Positions 8,270-17,362 of a stretch of 64,000 nt of DNA are shown here, in pieces. Location of the stretch: assembly GCF_000964545.1 (NCBI RefSeq), contig NZ_BBVD01000005.1, forward strand, positions 62,001-126,000, in the 5' to 3' direction. The position numbers and the translations under genes are program-made. The stretch comes from Comamonas thiooxydans. GTDB lineage: Bacteria > Pseudomonadota > Gammaproteobacteria > Burkholderiales > Burkholderiaceae_C. Each line of letters begins with the position of its first letter. The first letter of the stretch is position 1. The notes under the pieces were generated by a model, which saw only the letters and a program-made list of their open reading frames with translations, had not been told where the DNA came from and made no database searches.

Positions 8270-9487
8270 TCAGGCCCTGAGGCTGCTCCAGCAACGGCCC
8301 ACTCCCAGCGCCAGCAACCAGCCCAGCACGCACATGCTGCCTGTCACCATCCACGTAAACTGCCAACCGCCCATCTGCATGGCCACGGCCGCCACCAGCG
8401 GCGGACCCACAAACTGCCCAACGCAAGACCATTGCTGCATGAAACCCACGGTGGTTGACACCGTGGCCTGGCTGGGCGCCAGATGCATGGCCGTTGTGAA
8501 CAAGGTGGCCGGTATCAGGCCGCCCGTCGCTGAGAACAGTGCAACGGCCACGAAGCGCAGCCACAGCGGTGCCAAGGGCTCGCCGCCGATCTGCACATAG
8601 GCCAGCAGCGCCGTCAGCCCCATCAGCACATAGCCGGTCTGCAGGCAGCGCGCGGGACTCCAGCCCCGATGCAACAACCTGCCTGCGGCCACATTGCCCA
8701 GCATATTGCTGGCGGCGACCACGGCAGTCAGCAGGCCGGCCAGCTTGGCACTAAGTCCGGCCTCAGAATAGAGCGTGGGCAGAAAGCCGACAATGCCCAT
8801 CCACTGACCCGAATACACCATAAAGCCCAGCGACACCAGCCAGGGGCAGGGGCTGCGCAATGTGAGCGCCAGACGCGGACGCCATCCTTCATCGGCAGTG
8901 GCTGCTACCGCTGCAGTGGCATCCGCAGGCACCATGCGCCAAACGGCATAGGCAGCCAAGGCGGAGGTACAACCCAGCGCAAGCCACCAGGCCTGCCAAC
9001 TGGTCGCCTGCAGCACCCAAGGCCCAAGCAGCAAGCCCATGGCGCTGCCAATGGGCATATAGGAACCCCACCAGCCCATTCGCGCCCCCAGCTCTGACGG
9101 CTTGACGCTGCGACGAATCAGCCCTGGAGCAGGCATGGCGACCAGCAAGAATCCCAGACCTTCCAGAGCGCGCAGCGCCAGCAACCAGGCAAAGCCCGTG
9201 GCCGCAGCGCCCACCATGCTGGACAGTGCCATCAATAACAGCCCCATCAGCAAGCTGCGACGCAGACCCCATTTGTCGGCGCCCAGGCCCACCACCAGGC
9301 CCAGCACCATGCCCGCCACCTGAACGGTGGAAAGCAGAAATCCGGCCTGCACCAGGGACACGCCCAGTTGCTGCTGCAGCAGGGGCACGGCGGGCGGCAG
9401 CTTGCCCACATGCAGCGAGGCACTGACGCCGGCTGCGACGATGATCCATGAGGGGTTCAGACCCCGGTTAGTCACAGGCTCCACCAC
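8270..9487 (-). CDS. MFS transporter (CynX/NimT-like)
   Basis: A 405-residue major facilitator superfamily protein with 12 predicted helices split 6+6. The loop 2-3 signature is GADKWGLRRSLLMG, followed by LLALRALEGLGFLLV in TM4. The overall pattern, with a short N-terminus and a TM5 motif PIGSAMGLLLGP, resembles the cyanate/nitroimidazole (CynX/NimT) branch. The substrate is unknown. The start is GTG 9487 (GTG 9484 adjacent) after a purine-rich AAAAAGAGA. It sits upstream of and on the same strand as the amidohydrolase gene, about 165 nt away, so it may supply that enzyme's substrate. Confidence 0.82.
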   Translation of the reverse strand: MVEPVTNRGLNPSWIIVAAGVSASLHVGKLPPAVPLLQQQLGVSLVQAGFLLSTVQVAGMVLGLVVGLGADKWGLRRSLLMGLLLMALSSMVGAAATGFAWLLALRALEGLGFLLVAMPAPGLIRRSVKPSELGARMGWWGSYMPIGSAMGLLLGPWVLQATSWQAWWLALGCTSALAAYAVWRMVPADATAAVAATADEGWRPRLALTLRSPCPWLVSLGFMVYSGQWMGIVGFLPTLYSEAGLSAKLAGLLTAVVAASNMLGNVAAGRLLHRGWSPARCLQTGYVLMGLTALLAYVQIGGEPLAPLWLRFVAVALFSATGGLIPATLFTTAMHLAPSQATVSTTVGFMQQWSCVGQFVGPPLVAAVAMQMGGWQFTWMVTGSMCVLGWLLALGVGRCWSSLRA

Positions 9488-9661
9488 GTTGTCTCTTTTT
9501 CTCAGCTAGGTGATATGTCAACTATCTAGCATATGGCAAAACGCGAGACCGATTGACAAGCTTTGCTGCAAGCGCTGCCGGAGCATGCCACTCTCGCCCT
9601 GCTCGCGTAAAAATTGTGCAAACTCGCTTTCATGGCCGACGACTCCGTTTGAAAGAACTCC
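9488..9661. promoter_or_regulatory. Divergent promoter region, MFS gene / Gly-tailed protein gene
   Basis: A 174-nt gap between divergent genes. It contains an imperfect inverted repeat around 9505-9530 (CTAGGTGAT ... ACTATCTAG), a possible operator. No gene is seen. Confidence 0.3.
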
Positions 9662-10369
9662 ATGCGCTCTTCGCTTGATTTCAGCTCCTGGACCTCCTTG
9701 CTCTCCACTGTGCTGGGCCTGTTGCTGGTGACCTGCCTGATGATGGGCATTCGCCTGTTGTTCATGCAGACCGTGCAAAAACGACGCGAGCGTGAGAACC
9801 GGCAGATCAACGAACGACTCAAGACCTTGATCGCCGCCTACAAAACGTTGGGCAGCTCGTTCACCGGCACGCTGAGCGTGAGCCCTCTGCATCTGCGCGA
9901 GCTCAGGCAAAACGATGAGACGCCGCCGCAACCGCCAGCCGGAGCTAGCCTGAACGAGCGCCGGCGTCGTATCCGGGATGCCGTGGAAGCCGCGATGTCC
10001 GACATCATCCTGCTGGGTACCGAGGAGCAGGTGGAACTGGCGGCCCGGGCCGCCCGGGATATGGTGGCCGGTCGACCTATCGAGACCGCCGCGCTGGTCA
10101 CCTCGCTGCGCGGCTTTATCCGCGACGCTCTGGATCTTGAACCCATTCCCTCGCATCTCCAGATACCGTCCCAGGGCCCGGCAAGGCCGAATACCGGGGG
10201 AGCCGGAGGGAATCGCAAGGCCGGTGAAGCTCAGGGTTCGGGCGGTCGCAGTGGCGCAGGCGCTCAGGGCACAGGCATGGGAGCGGGAGGCCTGGGGCTG
10301 GGCGCCGGACTGGGTTCAGGTCTGAGCACTGGTACGGGCAGCGAGGATCTCACGGACCGTCGCTCATGA
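9662..10369 (+). CDS. Hypothetical single-pass membrane protein with Gly-rich tail
   Basis: A 235-residue protein with one strong membrane helix at residues 12-34 (LLSTVLGLLLVTCLMMGIRL), then a basic segment (QKRRERENRQINERLK). A predicted cytoplasmic helical domain follows (about 40-150), containing RRRRIRDAVEAAMSDIILLGT and EQVELAARAARDM. The last 60 residues are almost only Gly, Ala, Ser, Thr and Gln, ending in acidic/basic residues. I do not recognise a named family. The ATG follows GAAAGAACTCC. It is divergent from the MFS gene and convergent with the aldo/keto reductase gene. The function is unknown. Confidence 0.65.
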   Translation: MRSSLDFSSWTSLLSTVLGLLLVTCLMMGIRLLFMQTVQKRRERENRQINERLKTLIAAYKTLGSSFTGTLSVSPLHLRELRQNDETPPQPPAGASLNERRRRIRDAVEAAMSDIILLGTEEQVELAARAARDMVAGRPIETAALVTSLRGFIRDALDLEPIPSHLQIPSQGPARPNTGGAGGNRKAGEAQGSGGRSGAGAQGTGMGAGGLGLGAGLGSGLSTGTGSEDLTDRRS

Positions 10370-10402
10370 CACCGCCTCGCCCAAACCTCAGGCCCTTCTT
10401 GC

Positions 10403-11257
10403 TCAGAGAATGTCCAGCGGCTGCTTGAAGCGCGGCGGGGGCGAGGCAGCGTCGATCAGCGCAAGCTCCTCCGGGCCGAGCTTGAGCTGCAGTGCACGGG
10501 CGTTGTCTCGGATATGGTCTTCGGAGCCGCTCTCGGGAATCGCCAGCACTTTGCCGCTGCGCAGAGCCCAGGCCAGAGCCACCACACTGGCACTGACACC
10601 ATGGCGATCACCGATTTCAGCCAGCAGGCTGTGCTCAATCAGCTCTCCATGTCCTAGCGGGCAATAAGCCATCACGGTCACGCCATTCTTCTGGCACCAG
10701 GGCAGCAAGTCATATTCGATGCCGCGGCTGAAAACGTTGTAGAGCACCTGATTGACCACGCAGTTGCGTCCGCCCGGAACTTGCCACAGCTCCTGCATAT
10801 CGTCAGTGTCGAAGTTGGAAACGCCCCAATGACGAATCTTGCCCTGCGTCTTCAGGTCCTCAAACGCGGCTACCGTCTCGGCCAGCGGCGTATTTCCGCG
10901 CCAGTGGAGCAGATAGAGGTCGATACAGTCCACTCCCAGCTTATGGGCGCTGGCCTCGAACGCACGCACCACTCCCTTGCGGCTGGCATGTATGGGTAGC
11001 ACCTTGCTGACCAGAAAAGGCCGGGACCGACTTGGCGGCCAGTCACGCAGCACATCGCCAATCAGTTCTTCGGAAAGGCCGTCGCCATACATCTCGGCGG
11101 TGTCGATCACGCTCAAGCCGATTTGCAATCCGGTGAGCAAGGCCGCTTTCTCCTCGTCCCAGCTACGCCGCCCCTGGCCAAGGTGCCAGCTGCCCAAGCC
11201 CAGATTGGCATGTCCCTGTAAGAAAGATATGGCACTGTGCATATGATCGATCTCCAT
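10403..11257 (-). CDS. Aldo/keto reductase
   Basis: A 284-residue NADPH-dependent (alpha/beta)8-barrel oxidoreductase. The catalytic tetrad is in place: Asp and Tyr in IDTAEMYGDG, Lys in VSKVLP, and His in YLLHWRG. NADPH-phosphate-binding residues are in the late IPESGSEDHIRDN segment. It belongs to the bacterial AKR group represented by uncharacterised YdbC/YeaE-like proteins, and the aldehyde or ketone substrate is unknown. ATG 11257 is used; ATG 11242 five codons in is an alternative. It is monocistronic and divergent from the DUF2167 gene across 200 nt. Confidence 0.87.
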   Translation of the reverse strand: MEIDHMHSAISFLQGHANLGLGSWHLGQGRRSWDEEKAALLTGLQIGLSVIDTAEMYGDGLSEELIGDVLRDWPPSRSRPFLVSKVLPIHASRKGVVRAFEASAHKLGVDCIDLYLLHWRGNTPLAETVAAFEDLKTQGKIRHWGVSNFDTDDMQELWQVPGGRNCVVNQVLYNVFSRGIEYDLLPWCQKNGVTVMAYCPLGHGELIEHSLLAEIGDRHGVSASVVALAWALRSGKVLAIPESGSEDHIRDNARALQLKLGPEELALIDAASPPPRFKQPLDIL

Positions 11258-11457
11258 GAAAAATCTTTAAAACATGCTTTTTGTCCGATATTACTGACGC
11301 TTTGAGCTATCGATCCTGCTAATTTTGTCAGCTCAGTTTGAGCCGCGTTATGCTTCGCGTGCGAATCAACGACTGATGATTCGAATGCGTATGTGAAATC
11401 AATTTCGCTATTACCAATAGCAATCCTCAATAAATTCATAACACGGGAGTTCATTGA

Positions 11458-12309
11458 ATGTTCAAGTCCATCGCGGCCGCCGTTCTCGGCCTGTCACTTT
11501 CTCTGGGCGTCTGGGCCAAGACCGAAGCCACTCAGGAGTTACCGCCTGAAATCAAGGCCCTGCACTGGCAGGAAAGCGGCAAGGGAGAAATCGCTGACAA
11601 GGCCAGCGTCAAGATTCCATCGGGCTATGCCTTTCTCGGCGAGGCCGACACCTCCAAGCTGTTGCAGGCATTTGGCAACCCACCCAGCAGCGATCACTTT
11701 CTGATAGCCCCCAAATCGCTGGACTGGTTTGCCGTGTTTTCGTATGACGACACTGGCTACGTGAAGGACGACGAAAAAATCGATGCCGACGACTTGCTCA
11801 AATCCATGCAGTCAGGCGACAAGGCCGGCAACGAACAACGCAAGAAGCTGGGTCTTGAAGCGCTCTACACCGATGGCTGGCAGGTTCCCCCGCATTACGA
11901 CACAGCCACCAAGCGACTGGAGTGGGGTCTACGTCTGCGCGGCGAGTCGGGCGAGAAGAATGTCAACTACACCTCGCGCATTCTGGGTCGTAGCGGCGTG
12001 ATGACTGCCACCCTGGTCTCCGACACCGCCACACTGGCCCAGAACACCGACGAATTCAAGAAGGTACTCGCCGGCTTCGACTACAACAGTGGCCAGACCT
12101 ATGCCGAGTTCAAGAACGGTGACAAGGTCGCAGCCATCGGCCTGGGTGCACTGGTGCTCGGCGGCGCTGCCGCAGTGGCCACAAAGAAAGGCCTGTGGGG
12201 TGCGATTGCAGGCTTTCTGGCTGCAGGCTGGAAAATCATTGCAGCCGCAGCGGTCGCGCTGTTCGCAGGCATAGGCAAATTGTTTGGCCGCAAGAAAGCC
12301 GCAGAATAA
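11458..12309 (+). CDS. DUF2167 membrane protein
   Basis: A 283-residue secreted/membrane protein with signal peptide (FKSIAAAVLGLSLSLG, cleavage after VWA). A DUF2167 ectodomain follows (about residues 30-215), including IPSGYAFLGEADT and WFAVFSYDDTGYVKDDEKIDADDLL. The C-terminus has two Gly/Ala-rich helices (about 222-240 and 248-272) and ends GRKKAAE. The family is widespread in proteobacteria and has no known function; a periplasmic domain tethered by the two C-terminal helices is the simplest topology. Its ATG follows CACGGGAGTTCATTGA. A GC-rich hairpin (12342-12376) lies downstream. Confidence 0.82.
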   Translation: MFKSIAAAVLGLSLSLGVWAKTEATQELPPEIKALHWQESGKGEIADKASVKIPSGYAFLGEADTSKLLQAFGNPPSSDHFLIAPKSLDWFAVFSYDDTGYVKDDEKIDADDLLKSMQSGDKAGNEQRKKLGLEALYTDGWQVPPHYDTATKRLEWGLRLRGESGEKNVNYTSRILGRSGVMTATLVSDTATLAQNTDEFKKVLAGFDYNSGQTYAEFKNGDKVAAIGLGALVLGGAAAVATKKGLWGAIAGFLAAGWKIIAAAAVALFAGIGKLFGRKKAAE

Positions 12310-12341
12310 GACAGCCGGTCGGTCGCGGCTTCAACCCCTGT

Positions 12342-12382
12342 AACCCCGCCCCGCGCATCGCTAAGATCGCGGGGTTTGTCTT
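12342..12382 (+). terminator. Possible terminator after the DUF2167 gene
   Basis: An 8-bp stem AACCCCGC/GCGGGGTT encloses a 19-nt loop and is followed by TGTCTTGTCT. The long loop makes it a weak candidate. Confidence 0.4.
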
Positions 12383-12397
12383 GTCTCGAAAGCCGTC

Positions 12398-13150
12398 TTG
12401 TACTTCACGATCTCCACGCAGCTGCAGGTAGTTCTGGCCATTGTCCTGTTCTATCTTTATGACGCGGCCTTGCTGCTCAAGCCAGAAGAGGGTTTGCTGC
12501 ACCCGCTACGCTCGGGATGGCAGGCACAGCTGGCCAGCCGGGGCTTCGAGATACGTCAGAACCGCCTGCTATGGCTGCCTGTTTTTGCACTACACCAGCC
12601 CGTCTACCGGCAGCGCTGGAGCGCCACGCGGATTCATCTGCCCGGTGACGCGGCATTTTCAAAGGCAGTGGAGACACATGCGCGCAGCTTCAAAGCGTTT
12701 GCGCTGCCGCTGTATCTGCTGGCCGCGCTGCTGTTTCTCTGTCTTCCCGCTGCCTTGCTGATGCTGCATTCCGAACTGCTGCAGCTGATCGCACTCGCGC
12801 TGATCTATCTGAGCACGGCCTGCCTGAGCTGGCTGGCCCTGCGCCACGGCAAGCAGGGCCACAGCAATCGGGCCTTCGCGCGCTCTACGGCGTTTCAGAT
12901 TTTGCTGTGCCCGCCATTTGCCCTCAATGTGGTGCGCAAGCTTTCGCTGTCCTACGAGACTGAAGCCGATTTGCTGCAGGCGGCGCAGGCCCTCATGAGC
13001 GCCGCACAGTGGCAGGACCTTGCAGCACAGGTTCAGCAGCTGATGCAGCGCGAAATGGATGAAATTGCCGAGCTGCCCGAGTATGCGCCAACGCTTGCGC
13101 AGATGCAGCAGGCGCTGCGGGTGCTGGAGCAAAACAGCGCCCGCAGCTGA
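12398..13150 (+). CDS. Hypothetical membrane protein
   Basis: A 250-residue protein with a hydrophobic N-terminal helix (about 8-27), a soluble stretch, a paired helical hairpin in the middle (about 105-150: LPLYLLAALLFLCLPAALL then LIALALIYLSTACLSWLAL) and a charged helical C-terminus rich in Gln and Glu. I recognise no family motif. The start is inferred as TTG 12398 because the reading frame has no upstream ATG and the coding signal begins here; a later start is possible. It is followed closely by the DUF2322 gene and may be cotranscribed with it. Confidence 0.6.
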   Translation: MYFTISTQLQVVLAIVLFYLYDAALLLKPEEGLLHPLRSGWQAQLASRGFEIRQNRLLWLPVFALHQPVYRQRWSATRIHLPGDAAFSKAVETHARSFKAFALPLYLLAALLFLCLPAALLMLHSELLQLIALALIYLSTACLSWLALRHGKQGHSNRAFARSTAFQILLCPPFALNVVRKLSLSYETEADLLQAAQALMSAAQWQDLAAQVQQLMQREMDEIAELPEYAPTLAQMQQALRVLEQNSARS

Positions 13151-13211
13151 ACACGCCATCAGACTGCCTCACAATAGCGGCTTCCATCACAGCGACCATC
13201 GCGAGCACACC

Positions 13212-13526
13212 ATGGCCTTTGCCGACAACCTCAAGCAACTTCCCTCCATCGCCCATGTCGCCGAGCTACAGCTGATCGACTCCGACGGCAAGCTTGCCGC
13301 GAGCATTCCGAATGCGCCAGGCAAGGCCGGCTCTGTCACGGTCTACAACGCCCTCTACGCAAAACATGGCAGCATCAATGTCGCCGCCGCCGAAGAGGGT
13401 CTGCAGCTGTTTGCAGAGCACACCGAAGACGCCAAGGCACGCCCCGGCGCTCACCCCAATATCGATCGACTGCTGGAGGTGATTGCAAGTGGCAAGGGTT
13501 ATACCGTAACGGTGATTGCAGCCTGA
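13212..13526 (+). CDS. DUF2322 family protein
   Basis: A 104-residue soluble protein matching the compact DUF2322 family as I know it: LKQLPSIAHVAEL at the start, GSVTVYNALYAKHG in the middle and AHPNIDRLLEVI near the end. No catalytic motif or known function. ATG 13212 is chosen because everything upstream in frame overlaps the preceding gene. It lies 61 nt after the membrane protein gene and is convergent with the diguanylate cyclase, with only 6 nt between the ends. Confidence 0.8.
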   Translation: MAFADNLKQLPSIAHVAELQLIDSDGKLAASIPNAPGKAGSVTVYNALYAKHGSINVAAAEEGLQLFAEHTEDAKARPGAHPNIDRLLEVIASGKGYTVTVIAA

Positions 13527-13532
13527 GCGTCT

Positions 13533-14774
13533 TCAGGCCCTTTCCCGGTTAGAAAGGCTTGACCTTCTTGCCTTGCTTTCTAGCGCCTGAGGCAGAAGGT
13601 ATTCGGGGTCCGCACGCTGAACGCGGTTGCGCCCGGCGCTCTTGCCTCGATAAAGAGCGGCATCGGCCTGCTGCAGCTTGCTGTCAAATGCCTGAGAAGT
13701 GATGAACGGATTGGAAACACCAATCGTCGCCGTGCAAGTGACAGAGCCGTGCAGGCTGATGCCAGGTATCGCGATTTCCGCAATCGCCGCACGTATTCTT
13801 TCGGCCAGTTGCAGAACTTCATCCCCCTTCAGGCCAGGGCAAAGAACCAGAAACTCCTCGCCGCCCAGACGACATTTCAGATCACTCCTGCGCGTGCTTT
13901 GCTGAATCGCTTCTGCCACGCGACACAGCACGTTGTCGCCAAACTGGTGCCCATAGTTGTCGTTGATGCGCTTGAAATGGTCAATGTCCACGATCAAGAG
14001 GTGGACCGGAGCGGCTTTCCTGACTGCAAAATGCGCCTCCAGCCCATCTAGCAAACCACGACGATTGAGTAGCTTGGTCAGCGGATCCTGCGCTGCCATG
14101 CTGCCGAGCTCGTCCGTCAAACGGCGCAACGCCAGCCAGACAGCGCCTGGCGGAATCACCGTACCGAGGAAGGACATATAGATATAGAACACCATCTGGA
14201 AACGGCTGTTCATGTCCAAAGCCTGCAATCCCCCCTTCAGGATCAGCATGAACTTCATGGCATTGAGAACACATATGCCCGCGATCAGGATGGCAAACAC
14301 CACCATCTCCGCGGCCATATTCCTGGCAAAGCTGCGCGTTCCCCAAAGCAAAGTGATCGTCATGCAGAGAAACAGCAAAGTGCATGCCGCAGCCAACATG
14401 GCCTGGCGAGCCTCCAGACCAAGCGTAGACTGCACCAGCACCTGAGCCGCGCTGTAGGCCAGTGCCAAAATCAGCAACGGACGCCAGACCGGCGTCGGCC
14501 GATTGAAAAACCGCATCGCACCCACGACATACACTACCGGCGCGCAAAGCGTCAGCGTGTGATTGACGAGGCTCATCACACTCCAGCCAGGCTTGCCGCC
14601 CAGCAACTGCAATATATAGGCACAACCAAGCAGCAGATTGCCCAGCGCAAAGACCTCCATGCCCATTTTTCTGCCGGGCAGCCTGCGACTGATCAGCATG
14701 AACAGCACGCAAAAACACAACAGATGCACGCAGAGCATGCCAAGGATGACGGTCGCAACCATGAAATCGCTCAT
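13533..14774 (-). CDS. Membrane-bound diguanylate cyclase (GGDEF domain)
   Basis: Makes cyclic di-GMP from two GTP. The N-terminal half (residues about 5-210) holds six to seven membrane helices of an unassigned sensor module. The GGDEF domain follows (about 235-395) with an intact GGEEF active site (CRLGGEEFLVL, near residue 300). The product-inhibition I-site RxxD is present as RRSD exactly five residues before GGEEF, so feedback inhibition is expected. VDIDHFKRINDNYGHQ provides the metal and guanine-binding residues. No EAL domain is present. Start ATG 14774. It lies 160 nt downstream of and on the same strand as the carboxylate-amine ligase gene. Confidence 0.9.
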   Translation of the reverse strand: MSDFMVATVILGMLCVHLLCFCVLFMLISRRLPGRKMGMEVFALGNLLLGCAYILQLLGGKPGWSVMSLVNHTLTLCAPVVYVVGAMRFFNRPTPVWRPLLILALAYSAAQVLVQSTLGLEARQAMLAAACTLLFLCMTITLLWGTRSFARNMAAEMVVFAILIAGICVLNAMKFMLILKGGLQALDMNSRFQMVFYIYMSFLGTVIPPGAVWLALRRLTDELGSMAAQDPLTKLLNRRGLLDGLEAHFAVRKAAPVHLLIVDIDHFKRINDNYGHQFGDNVLCRVAEAIQQSTRRSDLKCRLGGEEFLVLCPGLKGDEVLQLAERIRAAIAEIAIPGISLHGSVTCTATIGVSNPFITSQAFDSKLQQADAALYRGKSAGRNRVQRADPEYLLPQALESKARRSSLSNRERA

Positions 14775-14934
14775 ATCCGATAAAGCTAGGCGCCGTTTGG
14801 CCCAGGCAATGAGAACAGCCGGACCTGCGGATCAACAAAGCAGGTCTGGTCCAGGCTTTACTCATGCCTTCCTCCCCACTCTTAAGTGTTGGCAACTCTA
14901 ATGCCTTGCGCCGAGCCGATAATGTCAACGCCGG

Positions 14935-16089
14935 TCAGGGCCTGCCAGCGAATCTGAGCGACGCCTGGCGCACCACCTCCGGCAACTGCTGCACCCGGGC
15001 ATAGCTTTCGCGCAGCCAGCTCGCATCGTTGCCGCCCTGCAGCACCTGGGCCAGCTCCTGCAAAGCGCTCTTGCCGGATGCCGGCGCATGACCGGTGATG
15101 CGCCCCAGCGTCTGCTCGATATGCTCGCGCAGCGGCAGTTGCTCGCTGGTGGCCGGGTCCACATAGGTGCCGTCCAGACCAAAGCGGCAGGCCTGGAAGC
15201 GGTTATAGGTATAGACCAGATAGTCGTCTTCGCTGGGTTCGAAGGGCTGCTCACTGAGGAACCAGGCGCCCAGTGCCTGAACATAGGCCGCCAGTTGCGC
15301 CGCGCGATGAATGGACAGCGGCGTATCGAAGACACGAACTTCCACAGTGCCGAACTCGGGCTTGGGACGGATATCCCAGTAAAAGTCCTTCATGCTGTGA
15401 ATCACGCCCGTGGCAGCCATCTTGACAAAATAGCGCTCGAAGTCTTCCCAGTGCAAGGCAAATGGCGCACGCCCCGAGAGCGGAAATGCGAACACCGAGT
15501 TCAGACGCGCGGAGTCAAACGCCGTGTCCTGCCCCTGCACAAAGGGACTGGATGCGGACAGCGCAATGAAATGCGGGATATAGCGCGAGAGCCGGTGCAG
15601 CATCATCAGCGCATCATCGGCACTAGGACAGCCCACATGCACATGCTGGCCGAAGATGGTGAACTGCTTGGTCAGATAGCCGTACAGCGCCGTCAGTTCC
15701 TTGAAGCGCGGCTTGTCGTAAATGCGCTGCTGGTGCCATTGCTGAAACGGGTGCGTACCGCCGCCGGCCAGCGCGATATTGAGCCGGTCAGCCGCCTTGA
15801 CCAGGGCATCGCGCGTGACCGCCAACTGCTCATACGCGTCCTGTGCATCGCTACAAATGCCGGTCGAGATTTCGATCATGCTGGCCGTCACCTCGGGAAC
15901 GATGGAGCCCGGGACCTTGGCGTTCTTGAGCAGAGCCAGCATATCGGGCGCATAAGGCGTCATATCGTAGTGATGGGTGTTGAGCAACTGCAGCTCCAGC
16001 TCCACGCCCAGCGTCAACGCCTGAGATGGCGCGAATTCGCCCAGACCATCGGTCGCTGCCGATTGAATGTGTTCGACTTCATGCGTCAT
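14935..16089 (-). CDS. ybdK: YbdK-family carboxylate-amine ligase (GCS2-like)
   Basis: A 384-residue ATP-grasp-type member of the glutamate-cysteine ligase 2 family. The ATP/Mg-binding start LTLGVELELQLLN and EVTASMIEISTGIC are clear. The central FGQHVHVGCPS and DIRPKPEFGTVEVRVFDTP are the family's active-site blocks. E. coli YbdK has weak gamma-glutamylcysteine synthetase activity, but the physiological substrate is unsettled. ATG 16089 is chosen because GAGGGGAGAGG precedes it and it overlaps the end of the antiporter gene by 11 nt, implying translational coupling. The protein length is normal. Confidence 0.87.
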   Translation of the reverse strand: MTHEVEHIQSAATDGLGEFAPSQALTLGVELELQLLNTHHYDMTPYAPDMLALLKNAKVPGSIVPEVTASMIEISTGICSDAQDAYEQLAVTRDALVKAADRLNIALAGGGTHPFQQWHQQRIYDKPRFKELTALYGYLTKQFTIFGQHVHVGCPSADDALMMLHRLSRYIPHFIALSASSPFVQGQDTAFDSARLNSVFAFPLSGRAPFALHWEDFERYFVKMAATGVIHSMKDFYWDIRPKPEFGTVEVRVFDTPLSIHRAAQLAAYVQALGAWFLSEQPFEPSEDDYLVYTYNRFQACRFGLDGTYVDPATSEQLPLREHIEQTLGRITGHAPASGKSALQELAQVLQGGNDASWLRESYARVQQLPEVVRQASLRFAGRP

Positions 16090-17362
16090 GACGCCTCTCC
16101 CCTCTTTGCAAGGCTGCGCGGCCCACGCCGCGATGAGCATCGCCGCTGCGCCACAGCGCCGTGGCAGCCAGCAGCACACCCAGTACCTCACACAAGGCAA
16201 TCATGGGCAAGGCAATGGCCGCGAACTGCTGGGCCACGCTGGCATTGAAAGCAGTCCACTGCGACACCAGAGCAGAGACCATAAGCAGGGCCACACCCGA
16301 GAGCGCAAACTGTCCGCAGGCCACGGGCCACTGTCTGCGCCAGCCTATGGCCGTACCGTGCCCCAATAGCAAAACTGCAGAAAATTTGCCAACTGCCCTT
16401 GCCAGTACGGCGCTAGCCACTACCGAAACAAGAGCGAACGACATGCCGACCTGGGCTGCCATACTGGCAACCAGTACAAACATTAGCAGATTGAGCATGG
16501 CATTGGCCGCCTGAAAGGCCTGGGGCCAGATCAATGGCATGGGACTGAGATTGCGCAGCATCAGCCCCGCTACCATAAAGCCCAGCGCGGCCGAACCACC
16601 CCATTGCTCTGCCAGCAGACAGACCGCAGTCATTGCCGCGAGCAGATAGAAGGCCGTGCTGTCGCTGCGCGATGACTGCCAACGCAACACCGGCCAAAAA
16701 GCGGCCGTGACCAGCAAGGCCCAGAACAGGGTCAGCAGCAGGCTGAGCAACAAACGCCCCAGTCCCGCAGCCGAGAACTGCAGGCCGCCGCCCGCCGCTG
16801 CTGCGGCAGGAACAAATACTACCGTCAGCACCAGCGCCCCCAGCAGCGCCAGCAAGGTGCTGATGGTTGCCAGCAGCAGACTGCGATCCGTCACGGCACC
16901 GCTGGCACGCAAATCATCGGCAATGCGCAGCAGTACGGCCGGCGATGCTGCCATGGATATCACGCCGACGGCCAGCGCCACGGCCCAGCCCCAACCCAGC
17001 GCCAACAAGGCGGCGGTCACCACCACCAGAGTCAACAACGACTCGCCCAGGCTTTGCAGCAGCAGCCAGGGCTGACGCAGCAGCCAGGGAAGGGAAACCT
17101 GAGATGCAGCCAGCAACAGGCTCGCACCCACGGCCAGCTCCAACAACAGCGCCGAACTGCCCTGCAGAGGCCAGGGCAGGTCACCAAACCCCACCCAGCC
17201 GGCCACCAGGCCGACCATGGTGTAGCCCAGCATACGTGGATAGCCGGTAAAGCGATGAACCAGATGACCGAGCAAGGCGGCGGCCGAAACCAGCACGCAC
17301 CAGCTCAGCAGCGGTGGAAAGCCGGCAGGCCAGATGCCCGCCTCCAGATTGCCGAACGGCAT
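16079..17362 (-). CDS. CPA2-type cation:proton antiporter
   Basis: A 427-residue membrane protein with about 12 helices and the monovalent cation:proton antiporter-2 fold. GYPRMLGYTMVGLVAG near the start is the typical entry loop, and LGFMVAGLMLRNLSP and VGMSFALVSVVASAVLARAVGKF are the later conserved stretches. There is no C-terminal TrkA-N domain, unlike KefB/KefC, so any ligand gating must be external. ATG 17362 is chosen because AGGAGG sits 7 nt upstream. The gene overlaps the ligase start by 11 nt, forming a two-gene unit. The ion (K+ or Na+) cannot be read from sequence. Confidence 0.82.
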   Translation of the reverse strand: MPFGNLEAGIWPAGFPPLLSWCVLVSAAALLGHLVHRFTGYPRMLGYTMVGLVAGWVGFGDLPWPLQGSSALLLELAVGASLLLAASQVSLPWLLRQPWLLLQSLGESLLTLVVVTAALLALGWGWAVALAVGVISMAASPAVLLRIADDLRASGAVTDRSLLLATISTLLALLGALVLTVVFVPAAAAAGGGLQFSAAGLGRLLLSLLLTLFWALLVTAAFWPVLRWQSSRSDSTAFYLLAAMTAVCLLAEQWGGSAALGFMVAGLMLRNLSPMPLIWPQAFQAANAMLNLLMFVLVASMAAQVGMSFALVSVVASAVLARAVGKFSAVLLLGHGTAIGWRRQWPVACGQFALSGVALLMVSALVSQWTAFNASVAQQFAAIALPMIALCEVLGVLLAATALWRSGDAHRGVGRAALQRGERRHDA

